The position numbers and the translations under genes were made by a program. The notes under the pieces were generated by a model. It was not told the DNA's origin and searched no databases. It saw only the letters and a list, made by a program, of their open reading frames with translations. From Actinomyces culturomici (GTDB lineage Bacteria; Actinomycetota; Actinomycetes; Actinomycetales; Actinomycetaceae), in the NCBI RefSeq assembly GCF_900499005.1, contig NZ_LS991316.1:951823-1015822 (forward strand): a stretch of 64,000 nucleotides of DNA, given 5' to 3'. Below are positions 57,443 through 64,000 of the stretch, piece by piece. Position 1 is the stretch's first letter; every line of letters starts with the position of its first letter.

Positions 57443-59421
57443 CGGGCGTCCCCTTCCTGCTCGGCGGCGACCTCGTCGACGGCGGTCTCGCCCGCCTCGA
57501 CTCGTTCGGCGTCCTCGGAGGCCCTCTCGGCCTCGGCCTTGGCGGCGAGGCGCGCGGCGCGCCGGCGCTGCGCGATCGACATCGACTCGCCCTCGAGCTC
57601 ATCGATGCGCTCCGGGACCGGGGTCGCGGCGTCGCCGGGCCTCCCCTGCTTCGGGAGCACGACGCGGCCGCGGCCGGCGTAGACGAGCGCGTTCTTCGCG
57701 CCGAGGTGCTCCGGATCGAGGCCGGAGAGGCGGTGGCCCTCGCCGAAGAAGCGCGTGCGGATGAGGAGCTCCATCATCGGGTGCGTGAAGAGGAAGATCA
57801 CGACGAGGTCGATGACGGTGGTGACGCCGAGCGTGAAGGCGAAGCCCTGGACGCCGCCGACGGCGAGGAGGTAGAGGACGACCGCCGCGACGATGTTGAC
57901 GGCGTCGGAGACGAGGATCGTGCGCTTCGCGCGGTCCCAGCCCTCGTCGACGGCGGCCTTGAGCGGACGGCCGTCGCGGACCTCGTCCCTCACCCGCTCG
58001 AAATAGACGATGAAGGAGTCCGCAGTGACGCCGACCGCCATGATGAGGCCGGCGACGCCCGCGAGGGAGAGCCTGTAGCCGATCGCCCACGAGAGGATCG
58101 CGATCGTCAGGTAGGTGAGCCCCGCCGCGACGAACAGCGAGCCCGCGGAGATGATCGCGAGGCCGCGGTACTGCCAGATGAGGTAGAGGATGACGAGGAG
58201 GAAGCCGATGGCGCCCGCCCACAGGCCCTTCTGGAGGTGGTCGGAGCCGAGGGTCGCGGAGATCCGCTGCTCGGACTGGACCTCGAAGTTCAGCGGGAGG
58301 GAGCCGAAGTTCAGCTGGTTGGCGAGCGCCGTCGCGGACTTCGCCGTGAAGCTGCCGGTGATCTGCGCCTGGCCGTTGGAGATCACGGCGTTCATCGAGG
58401 GCGCGGTGATGACGGTTCCGTCGAGGACGACGGCGAAGTGGTTGCGGTCCGGGGTGTCGAAGAACTTCGAGCCCTGGGAGTCCGCGTCGTGGAAGGAGTA
58501 GAGGATCTTCGAGGAGTCCGCGAAGGCCTTCGTGCCCGTGGAGTCGAACTGGAGGTCGACGCCCCATTGGCCGGTCGCCTGACCGGTCGAGTTCGTCACC
58601 TGCCCGGCGTTCGCCGAATCGAGGTTCGCGCCGGCGACCGTGACGGGTCCGAGGATGTACTTGAGGGTGCCCTTGTCGTCGCACGCGGCGTAGGGCTTGT
58701 CGGCGGCGCCCTCCTGGCGCGAGGCCGCGTCGGGCGCCGTGCAGTCGAGCGTGTAGAAGTCGTAGAGCGCCTGCTCGGTCATCCACGCGAGGTCGGACGC
58801 GTTCTCGGGGGTCGAGGCCGGCTGGTCGGAGATCGTGCCGTCGCCGTTCGTGTCAGCGAGCTGCTTCGCCGTCGCGTCGTCGACGGCGGTCGACACGGTC
58901 TGCGTCGACTGGGCCGCGTCGGCGGACTGCGAGGAGTCCGCGCTCGACTGCGCGGTCTCGGAGGACTGGGCGGCATCGCCGGAGGTCGAGGCCTGGGCGG
59001 ACGAGCTCACCGCCTTCGTCGTCGACGCGAGTCCGATCTTCAGCACCGGGCGGAAGTTCATCTGCGAGGAGGAGCGGATGAGGTCGAGCTGCTCCTGAGA
59101 GGGCGCGCCCGGGATCGAGACGACGATGTTGTCCGAGCCCATCGACGTGATCTCCGACTCGGCGACGCCCGAGGCGTCGATGCGGTTGCGGATGATCGAG
59201 ATCGCCTGGGTGATGTCCTCCTCGGTGATCTGACGATCGCCGGATTCGGTGGAGGTCGGCGTGAGGATGAGCTGCGTCCCGCCCTGGAGGTCGAGCGCGA
59301 GGGCGGGGACGTAGGACGCCCCCCTGGTGAGGTTGCCGATGACGAGCGCCGTCACGGCCGCGAGGACCGCGACGATGAGCGTGACGAGCGAGCGCACGGG
59401 TCGGCGCTTACGAGTTGACAC
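57439..59421 (-). CDS. secD: Protein translocase subunit SecD, with long periplasmic insert
   Basis: Partner of SecF in protein export. The 660-residue protein has a first membrane segment at about 10-30, the P1 domain beginning LDLQGGTQLIL, and five C-terminal helices with VAGLIMAVGVTADSFIVYFERVRDE. Between residues about 135 and 215 is a low-complexity Ser/Gln/Ala/Asp-rich insert that contains DTNGDGTISD (residues 190-199), similar to an EF-hand/dockerin calcium loop. The C-terminus extends into a charged tail (Ala/Glu-rich). GTG 59421 starts the gene, 30 bases past the yajC stop. Confidence 0.94.
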   Translation of the reverse strand: MSTRKRRPVRSLVTLIVAVLAAVTALVIGNLTRGASYVPALALDLQGGTQLILTPTSTESGDRQITEEDITQAISIIRNRIDASGVAESEITSMGSDNIVVSIPGAPSQEQLDLIRSSSQMNFRPVLKIGLASTTKAVSSSAQASTSGDAAQSSETAQSSADSSQSADAAQSTQTVSTAVDDATAKQLADTNGDGTISDQPASTPENASDLAWMTEQALYDFYTLDCTAPDAASRQEGAADKPYAACDDKGTLKYILGPVTVAGANLDSANAGQVTNSTGQATGQWGVDLQFDSTGTKAFADSSKILYSFHDADSQGSKFFDTPDRNHFAVVLDGTVITAPSMNAVISNGQAQITGSFTAKSATALANQLNFGSLPLNFEVQSEQRISATLGSDHLQKGLWAGAIGFLLVILYLIWQYRGLAIISAGSLFVAAGLTYLTIAILSWAIGYRLSLAGVAGLIMAVGVTADSFIVYFERVRDEVRDGRPLKAAVDEGWDRAKRTILVSDAVNIVAAVVLYLLAVGGVQGFAFTLGVTTVIDLVVIFLFTHPMMELLIRTRFFGEGHRLSGLDPEHLGAKNALVYAGRGRVVLPKQGRPGDAATPVPERIDELEGESMSIAQRRRAARLAAKAEAERASEDAERVEAGETAVDEVAAEQEGDAR

Positions 59422-59451
59422 GGTGGTACTCCAGATCCCGGGGGCCGGGCT

Positions 59452-59841
59452 TCAGTTCTTCTCTTCGGGGGCGCCCGATTCGGGCTGGTCGAGTCCGAGG
59501 ACGGGCTCCTCGGCGGCGGTCTCGGGGACCTCCTCGGCCTCGTCGGCCGCGAAGGGGGGCTGGACGCCGGCCTCGCGGATCATCTGACGATCCCAGTACA
59601 TCTCGGTGCCGTCGGCGGTCTCGAGGACGACGACGTCCCCGTCCTCGTCGACGAAGCGGCCCCAGAAGCCGACGGCGGTGCGGACCCAGGCGCCCGGAAC
59701 GAGGTTCGCGGCGAGTTCCTTCTCGCGCTCCGCCTGCTTCTCGACCTGCTTCTGACGCGAGCGGTTGGAGAACCACATCATCGCGATGAGCGCGGCTCCG
59801 AGGAGGATGTACATCGAGTACTGGCTGAGGAAGGCTTGCAC
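59452..59841 (-). CDS. yajC: Preprotein translocase subunit YajC
   Basis: Accessory subunit of the SecDF complex. The 129-residue protein has one N-terminal membrane segment at about 8-25 (YILLGAALIAMMWF), the basic stretch NRSRQKQVEKQ and the YajC core LVPGAWVRTAVGFWGRFV. The usual motif GDxVVTxGG is altered (GAWVRTAVGF), and an acidic tail rich in Glu/Pro/Ala follows. GTG 59841 has AGAGG upstream. First gene of the yajC-secD-secF-apt unit. Confidence 0.92.
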   Translation of the reverse strand: MQAFLSQYSMYILLGAALIAMMWFSNRSRQKQVEKQAEREKELAANLVPGAWVRTAVGFWGRFVDEDGDVVVLETADGTEMYWDRQMIREAGVQPPFAADEAEEVPETAAEEPVLGLDQPESGAPEEKN

Positions 59842-59884
59842 GAATGGCCTCTTTCGTCGTTCGGGGCGCGGGCGCGCCCGGGTC

Positions 59885-59914
59885 AGTCTAATGCCCGCGC
59901 CGCGCGAGGGCGAA
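59885..59914 (-). promoter_or_regulatory. Promoter of the yajC-secDF-apt operon
   Basis: Minus strand TTCGCC (59914-59909), 18 bases, then TAGACT (59890-59885), 44 bases before the yajC start. Confidence 0.5.
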
Positions 59915-59928
59915 GACGGCGCCGCGCG

Positions 59929-60972
59929 TCACCCGAAGAGCGCGGTCTCGCCGGGCGGCGTGAGACCGAGATGGGCCCACGCCTTCGCCGTCGCGGCCCT
60001 CCCCCGGTTCGTCCGCACGAGGAAGCCCTCGCGGACGAGGTAGGGCTCCGCGACGGTCTCGACGGTCTCCGCTTCCTCGCCGACGGTGACGGCGAGGGTC
60101 GTGAGGCCGACGGGCCCGCCGGCGAAGCGCCTGCACACCGCTTCGAGCACGGCGCGGTCGAGGCGGTCGAGGCCGGAGCGGTCGACCTCGAAGAGCTCGA
60201 GCGCCCCGCGCGCGGCGTCGAGGTCGAGGCGCCCGCTGCCCCTCACCTGCGCGTAATCGACGACTCGTCGGAGGAGTCGGTTGGCGATGCGGGGCGTGCC
60301 GCGCGAGCGCGAGGCGATCTCGTGGGCGGCGGTCGCGTCGAGCGGCGCGCCGAGGAGATCGGCCGATCGGGTGACGACGGACTCGAGCTCGCGCGTCTCG
60401 TAGAACTCGAGGTGGGCGGTGAAGCCGAAGCGATCGCGCAGCGGCGCGGGGAGGAGTCCGGAGCGGGTCGTCGCGCCGACGACCGTGAACGGCGGGAGGG
60501 TGAGCGGGATCGAGGTGGCGCCCGGGCCCTTTCCGACGACGACGTCGACGCGGAAGTCCTCCATCGCGAGGTAGAGCATCTCCTCCGCGGTGCGCGCGAG
60601 GCGGTGGATCTCGTCGATGAAGAGGATGTCGCCCTCCTGGAGGCCGGAGAGGATCGCGGCGAGGTCGCCGGCGTGCTGGATCGCGGGGCCGGAGGTGAGG
60701 CGCAAGGAGGTCCCCATCTCGGCGGCGATGATCATCGCGAGCGTCGTCTTCCCCAGTCCCGGGGGCCCCGCGAGGAGGACGTGATCGGGAGGGACTCCCC
60801 TGCCGCGCGCGGCGTCGAGGACGAGCTGGAGCTGATTGCGGACGACCTGCTGGCCGACGAATTCGGAGAGCCGCTTCGGGCGCAGCGCCGCTTCGGCGGC
60901 GCGCTCGAGCTCTCCGGCGTCGGGCGCGACGATGCGCGCCGGTTCGGGCGTGTAGTCGATCCCCTCAGCCAC
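59929..60972 (-). CDS. ruvB: Holliday junction branch migration helicase RuvB
   Basis: The AAA+ motor that drives branch migration with RuvA. The 347-residue protein has Walker [10 protein letters not shown] near 68-76, Walker B in [10 protein letters not shown], sensor motifs [18 protein letters not shown] and a winged-helix C-terminus ending [22 protein letters not shown] 60972 overlaps the end of ruvA by 8 bases. Confidence 0.97.
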   Translation of the reverse strand: MAEGIDYTPEPARIVAPDAGELERAAEAALRPKRLSEFVGQQVVRNQLQLVLDAARGRGVPPDHVLLAGPPGLGKTTLAMIIAAEMGTSLRLTSGPAIQHAGDLAAILSGLQEGDILFIDEIHRLARTAEEMLYLAMEDFRVDVVVGKGPGATSIPLTLPPFTVVGATTRSGLLPAPLRDRFGFTAHLEFYETRELESVVTRSADLLGAPLDATAAHEIASRSRGTPRIANRLLRRVVDYAQVRGSGRLDLDAARGALELFEVDRSGLDRLDRAVLEAVCRRFAGGPVGLTTLAVTVGEEAETVETVAEPYLVREGFLVRTNRGRAATAKAWAHLGLTPPGETALFG

Positions 60973-61558
60973 GGGCGCCGCCGAGCTTCACGAGGGCGGC
61001 GCGCAGGAGATCGGAGGCGCCGAGCCCCTGGCCGCCGAGGGCCGCGACGGCGCCGTCCGCCTGGGCCTGCGACCAGCCGAGGGAGACGAGGGCGGTGGCG
61101 ACCTCGGTCTCGACGGCGCCCGCGGGGGCCGCCGGCGCGATCGGGTCGAGGGAGGCGGGCTGTCCGAGCTTGTCGCCGATCTCGAGGGCCATCCGCTGCG
61201 CGGACTTCTTGCCGACGCCGGGGATCCGCTGGAGCGCGGCGAGATCCTGGTCGCGGACGGCGCGTCGCAGGTCGTCGGGGCCGAGGACGGCGAGAGCCGC
61301 GAGGGCGATGCGCGGACCGATGCCGGAGACCGTCTGGAGGACGGTGAAGACATCGCGCTCGTCGGCGGTCGCGAAGCCGATGAGCGAGAGGGAGTCCTCG
61401 CGCACGACGAGGGAGGTGTGGATCGTCGTCTCCTCGCCGACGGCGAGCGAACCCGCGAGGGCGGGGGCGACGCGGACGCGGAATCCGACTCCGGAGACGA
61501 CGAGGACGACGGAGTCGAGGCCCGTCGAGGCGACTCGTCCGGTGAGCAGATCGATCAC
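60965..61558 (-). CDS. ruvA: Holliday junction branch migration protein RuvA
   Basis: Binds four-way junctions and loads RuvB. The 197-residue protein has an N-terminal OB domain (1-62), a helix-hairpin-helix middle ([16 protein letters not shown] and [16 protein letters not shown]) and a small C-terminal RuvB-binding domain ([17 protein letters not shown]). GTG 61558 has AAGGGAG about 7 bases upstream. It has its own LexA-boxed promoter behind ruvC. Confidence 0.97.
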   Translation of the reverse strand: MIDLLTGRVASTGLDSVVLVVSGVGFRVRVAPALAGSLAVGEETTIHTSLVVREDSLSLIGFATADERDVFTVLQTVSGIGPRIALAALAVLGPDDLRRAVRDQDLAALQRIPGVGKKSAQRMALEIGDKLGQPASLDPIAPAAPAGAVETEVATALVSLGWSQAQADGAVAALGGQGLGASDLLRAALVKLGGARG

Positions 61559-61586
61559 GTGGGACTCCCTTGAGATCTCGTGGAGG

Positions 61587-61606
61587 CGAACACCTGTACG
61601 ATCCTA
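61587..61606 (-). promoter_or_regulatory. ruvAB promoter with LexA-like SOS box
   Basis: On the minus strand TCGACC (61629-61624), 17 bases, TAGGAT (61606-61601) form a promoter whose -10 begins with the ruvC stop codon TAG. GTACAGGTGTTC (61599-61588), i.e. CGAACACCTGTACG on the plus strand, immediately follows and covers the expected start site. It equals the uvrA box and matches the actinobacterial LexA consensus with one mismatch. Confidence 0.68.
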
Positions 61607-62233
61607 GCCCCGGCGGAGGCGCGGGTCGACGGCTCCGGTCCGGCGTTGCGCGGCCTGCGCCTCGGCCCATGCCCGCTGCGCCGGGGTCATCGAGCCCTTC
61701 GAGGTGAGACGGCCCGAGAGCGAGACGGTGACCTGGGAGTCGTCGCCGGCGCCGAGCAGGCCGGTGCCGCGCCACGCGTGGCAGATCGCGATCGCGAGGG
61801 CGTCGGCGGCGTCGGCGGGCTTGGGGACCTCGGGCAGCCCGAGGATCCGGGCGACCATCGACTGCACCTGCGCCTTGCCGGCGCGGCCGTTGCCCGTGAC
61901 GGCCGTCTTCACCTCCGACGGAGTGTGGACGGCCATCGGAAGGCCGGCCCGCCCGACGCAGGTCATCGCCGCGCCCATCACCTGCATCGTCGTCGTCACC
62001 GACTGGAGGTTGTCCTGGGCGAACACGCGCTCGATCGCGACGACCTCGGGGGAGAAGAGACGGATCGACTCGTCGATCGCGTCGGCGATCGTCCGCAGGC
62101 GAAAGTGGGTCGCAAGGTCCTTGTCGGAGCGGGCGACGGACACGTGGACGAGGCGCGCGCGGCGCGAGGCGTCGACGTCGACGACGCCGAGCCCGCACCG
62201 CGTGATGCCCGGATCGATGCCCATCACCCTCAT
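61604..62233 (-). CDS. ruvC: Holliday junction resolvase RuvC
   Basis: The dimeric nuclease that cuts Holliday junctions bound by RuvAB. The 209-residue protein has the catalytic acidic residues in GIDPG (D7), AIERVFAQ, and AADALAIAICH. A C-terminal extension of about 40 residues, basic and Ala/Arg-rich, goes beyond the usual end. ATG 62233 is 3 bases after the pdxT stop. Confidence 0.96.
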   Translation of the reverse strand: MRVMGIDPGITRCGLGVVDVDASRRARLVHVSVARSDKDLATHFRLRTIADAIDESIRLFSPEVVAIERVFAQDNLQSVTTTMQVMGAAMTCVGRAGLPMAVHTPSEVKTAVTGNGRAGKAQVQSMVARILGLPEVPKPADAADALAIAICHAWRGTGLLGAGDDSQVTVSLSGRLTSKGSMTPAQRAWAEAQAAQRRTGAVDPRLRRG

Positions 62234-62236
62234 GAT

Positions 62237-62827
62237 TCAGGCGCGCTCGACCATCCAGACGAAGAGGCGGTGGAGGCGGGAGTCCCCGCCGACCTCGGGG
62301 TGGAAGCTCGTCGCGAGGACGCTCCCCGAGCGCACGGCGACGATCGGTCCGTCGGGCGCGTTGCCCGCGCGGGCGAGCACCTCGACGTCCGCCCCGACCG
62401 ACTCGACCCAGGGGGCGCGGATGAACACCGCGTGGAACGGCTCGTCGAGTCCCGCGACCTCGAGGTCCTCCTCGTAGGAGTCGACCTGACGGCCGAAGGC
62501 GTTGCGCCGCACGACCATGTCGAGAGCGGAGAAGCTCCGCTGGTCGTCGCGGCCGTCGAGAACGGTCGAGGCGAGCATGATCATTCCCGCGCACGTCCCC
62601 CACACGGGCAGGCCCGCCGCGATCCGCTCGCACAGGGGCTCGAAGAGCCCGAAGGCGAGGAGGAGGTGGGACATCGTCGTCGACTCCCCGCCGGGGATGA
62701 CGAGACCGTCGACCGAGTCGAGCTCGGCGAGGCGGCGCACGGGAAGCGCGCGGGCGCCGGATTCCTCCAGCGCCCGCACGTGCTCCGCGACGTCGCCCTG
62801 CAGGGCGAGAACGCCGATCGTCACCAT
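62237..62827 (-). CDS. pdxT: Pyridoxal 5'-phosphate synthase glutaminase subunit PdxT
   Basis: Hydrolyses glutamine and passes ammonia to PdxS. The 196-residue class I glutaminase has the oxyanion motif PGGEST at 45-50, nucleophile cysteine 79 in GTCAG, and the His/Glu pair in [12 protein letters not shown] 62827 overlaps the pdxS end by 7 bases. Confidence 0.97.
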   Translation of the reverse strand: MVTIGVLALQGDVAEHVRALEESGARALPVRRLAELDSVDGLVIPGGESTTMSHLLLAFGLFEPLCERIAAGLPVWGTCAGMIMLASTVLDGRDDQRSFSALDMVVRRNAFGRQVDSYEEDLEVAGLDEPFHAVFIRAPWVESVGADVEVLARAGNAPDGPIVAVRSGSVLATSFHPEVGGDSRLHRLFVWMVERA

Positions 62828-63717
62828 CCGCGCTCCGCGAGGCGGTGGTCCACCGGGAGATCGTCGACGTTGATGCCGACCATGGCCTCGCCGAGTCCGC
62901 GCGAGACCTCGGCGATGACCTTCGGGTCGTCGTAGAAGGTCGTCGCCTTGACGATGGCGGCGGCGCGCTTGGCGGGGTCGCCGGACTTGAAGATGCCGGA
63001 GCCGACGAAGACGCCCTCGGCGCCGAGCTGCATCATCATCGCCGCATCGGCCGGGGTGGCGATGCCGCCCGCGGTGAAGAGGACGACGGGGAGGCGGCCC
63101 TCGCGAGCGACCTCGGCGACGAGTTCGTAGGGAGCGCCGAGTTCCTTCGCTGCCACGTAGAGCTCGTCCTCGGGGAGGCTCGTGAGGTGGCGGATCTCAT
63201 CGCGGATCTTGCGCATGTGCGTCGTCGCGTTCGAGACGTCGCCGGTCCCGGCCTCTCCCTTCGAGCGGATCATGGCCGCGCCCTCGTTGATGCGACGGAG
63301 CGCCTCGCCGAGGTTCGTCGCGCCGCAGACGAAGGGGACCGTGAAGCCCCACTTGTCGATGTGGTGCGAGTAGTCGGCCGGGGTGAGGACCTCGGACTCG
63401 TCGATGTAGTCGACGCCGAGGGACTGGAGGACCTGCGCCTCGACGAAGTGGCCGATGCGGGCCTTCGCCATGACGGGGATCGACACGGCGTCGATGATGC
63501 CCTCGATGAGGTCGGGGTCGGACATGCGGGCGACGCCGCCCTGCGCGCGGATGTCCGCGGGGACGCGCTCGAGCGCCATGACGGCGACGGCGCCCGCGTC
63601 CTCGGCGATCTTCGCCTGGTCGGGGGTGACGACGTCCATGATGACGCCGCCCTTGAGCATCTGGGCCATGCCCCGCTTGACCTGCGGAGTCCCGACCTCC
63701 CGGGTCGACTCGGCCAT
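62821..63717 (-). CDS. pdxS: Pyridoxal 5'-phosphate synthase lyase subunit PdxS
   Basis: Makes PLP from ribose 5-phosphate, glyceraldehyde 3-phosphate and ammonia, in a 24-mer with PdxT. The 298-residue TIM barrel has the catalytic lysines in [16 protein letters not shown]-type and MAKARIGHF positions and the phosphate loop [18 protein letters not shown] lies 5 bases before ATG 63717, so I prefer it to the GTG at 63723 that overlaps the yebC stop. Confidence 0.97.
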   Translation of the reverse strand: MAESTREVGTPQVKRGMAQMLKGGVIMDVVTPDQAKIAEDAGAVAVMALERVPADIRAQGGVARMSDPDLIEGIIDAVSIPVMAKARIGHFVEAQVLQSLGVDYIDESEVLTPADYSHHIDKWGFTVPFVCGATNLGEALRRINEGAAMIRSKGEAGTGDVSNATTHMRKIRDEIRHLTSLPEDELYVAAKELGAPYELVAEVAREGRLPVVLFTAGGIATPADAAMMMQLGAEGVFVGSGIFKSGDPAKRAAAIVKATTFYDDPKVIAEVSRGLGEAMVGINVDDLPVDHRLAERGW

Positions 63718-63719
63718 CG

Positions 63720-64000
63720 TCACTCCTCCTCTTCGAGCTGGGCGCGGACCTCGTCCGACACCGTCATGTTGTTGTAGATGTTCTGGACGTCGTCGGAGTC
63801 CTCGAGGGCGTCGATGAGCTTCTGGACCTTGAGGGCGCCCTCGAGGTCGAGCTCGACCTCCGTGGAGGCGACGAACTGGACCTCGGCGGAGTCGTAGTCG
63901 ATGCCCGCGGCCTGGAGGGCCTTGCGGACCTCGATGAGGTCGGAGGGGTCGGACTCGATGACGAAGAGGCCGCCCGCGTCCTCGACCTCCTCGGCGCCGG
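63720..64000 (-). CDS. yebC: YebC/PmpR family protein, C-terminal part (5' end outside window)
   Basis: Only the last 93 or so residues are present; the frame is open to the window edge. The visible end has [32 protein letters not shown] and [15 protein letters not shown], which matches the C-terminal domain of YebC proteins, known as transcriptional regulators and lately as translation factors for proline runs. The stop is 2 bases from the pdxS GTG and an EEEE tail ends the protein. Gene order yebC-pdxST-ruvCAB is typical of actinobacteria. Confidence 0.92.
   Translation of the reverse strand, partial: GAEEVEDAGGLFVIESDPSDLIEVRKALQAAGIDYDSAEVQFVASTEVELDLEGALKVQKLIDALEDSDDVQNIYNNMTVSDEVRAQLEEEE

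Noticed and set aside
1-64000. CRISPR array, insertion sequences, integrase or prophage
   Set aside because: No array of spaced repeats, transposase, integrase or phage structural gene is seen. The only repeats are the short sets at 5516 and 16409.

Overview
The window is about 70% G+C and reads as the chromosome of an actinobacterium. The best fit is the family Actinomycetaceae (Actinomyces/Schaalia-like), with genus and species uncertain. The evidence is codon use, many GTG starts, an actinobacterial gene order (polA-rpsA-coaE-uvrB-uvrA near a receiver-ANTAR regulator, pyk, lgt and trp genes; yebC-pdxST-ruvCAB-yajC-secDF-apt-rel-hisS) and a DNA polymerase I without proofreading motifs. I see no insertion sequence, prophage, integrase or CRISPR array. 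Almost all sequence is core housekeeping, mostly on the minus strand in long, tightly coupled operons.

Layout. 1-5.5 kb (+): 3' part of glnA, two tandem long-chain acyl-CoA ligases and an SDR oxidoreductase coupled by ATGA overlaps. 5.5-9.2 kb: a three-copy 22-bp repeat, uvrA (-) with a LexA-like box, and two YciI proteins (+). 9.2-12.9 kb (-): a yybP-ykoY type manganese riboswitch followed by terC and a P-type ATPase. 12.9-21.2 kb (-): uvrB, coaE, rpsA and polA, interrupted by a lower-GC DUF1648-like membrane gene and a repeat-rich non-coding stretch. 21.2-24.5 kb: a hotdog thioesterase (+), an unusual short tRNA with anticodon CAA (-), a receiver-ANTAR regulator (+), a 71-aa unknown and pyk (-).

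24.5-37.2 kb (-): rpsD-alaS-ruvX-mltG-aroE-prepilin peptidase-hisI-trpE-trpC-trpB-trpA-lgt, many with start/stop overlaps. 37.3-46.5 kb: rarA, a secreted/anchored unknown, yciO and aspS (-), an MFS exporter (+) and a DeaD-like RNA helicase (-). 46.5-55.8 kb (-): rel, a DUF349 protein, an MBL hydrolase, hisS and two overlapping dynamin-like GTPases. 55.8-64 kb (-): yebC (partial), pdxS, pdxT, ruvC, ruvA, ruvB, yajC, secD, secF and apt.

How the genes work together. There are clear modules for DNA repair (uvrA, uvrB, polA, ruvABC, ruvX, rarA), translation (S1, S4, three aminoacyl-tRNA synthetases, tRNA), protein export and lipoprotein maturation (yajC, secDF, lgt), aromatic amino-acid synthesis (aroE, trp genes), vitamin B6 and CoA supply, stringent response (rel, DUF349) and metal homeostasis (riboswitch-terC-ATPase). 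The most unusual items are the riboswitch-controlled metal operon, the class-I-sized tRNA with a leucine anticodon, the paired dynamin-like GTPases, a Ser/Gln-rich SecD insert with a calcium-loop-like motif, and two unexplained intergenic repeat sets. I found no clear case of a wholly new system.
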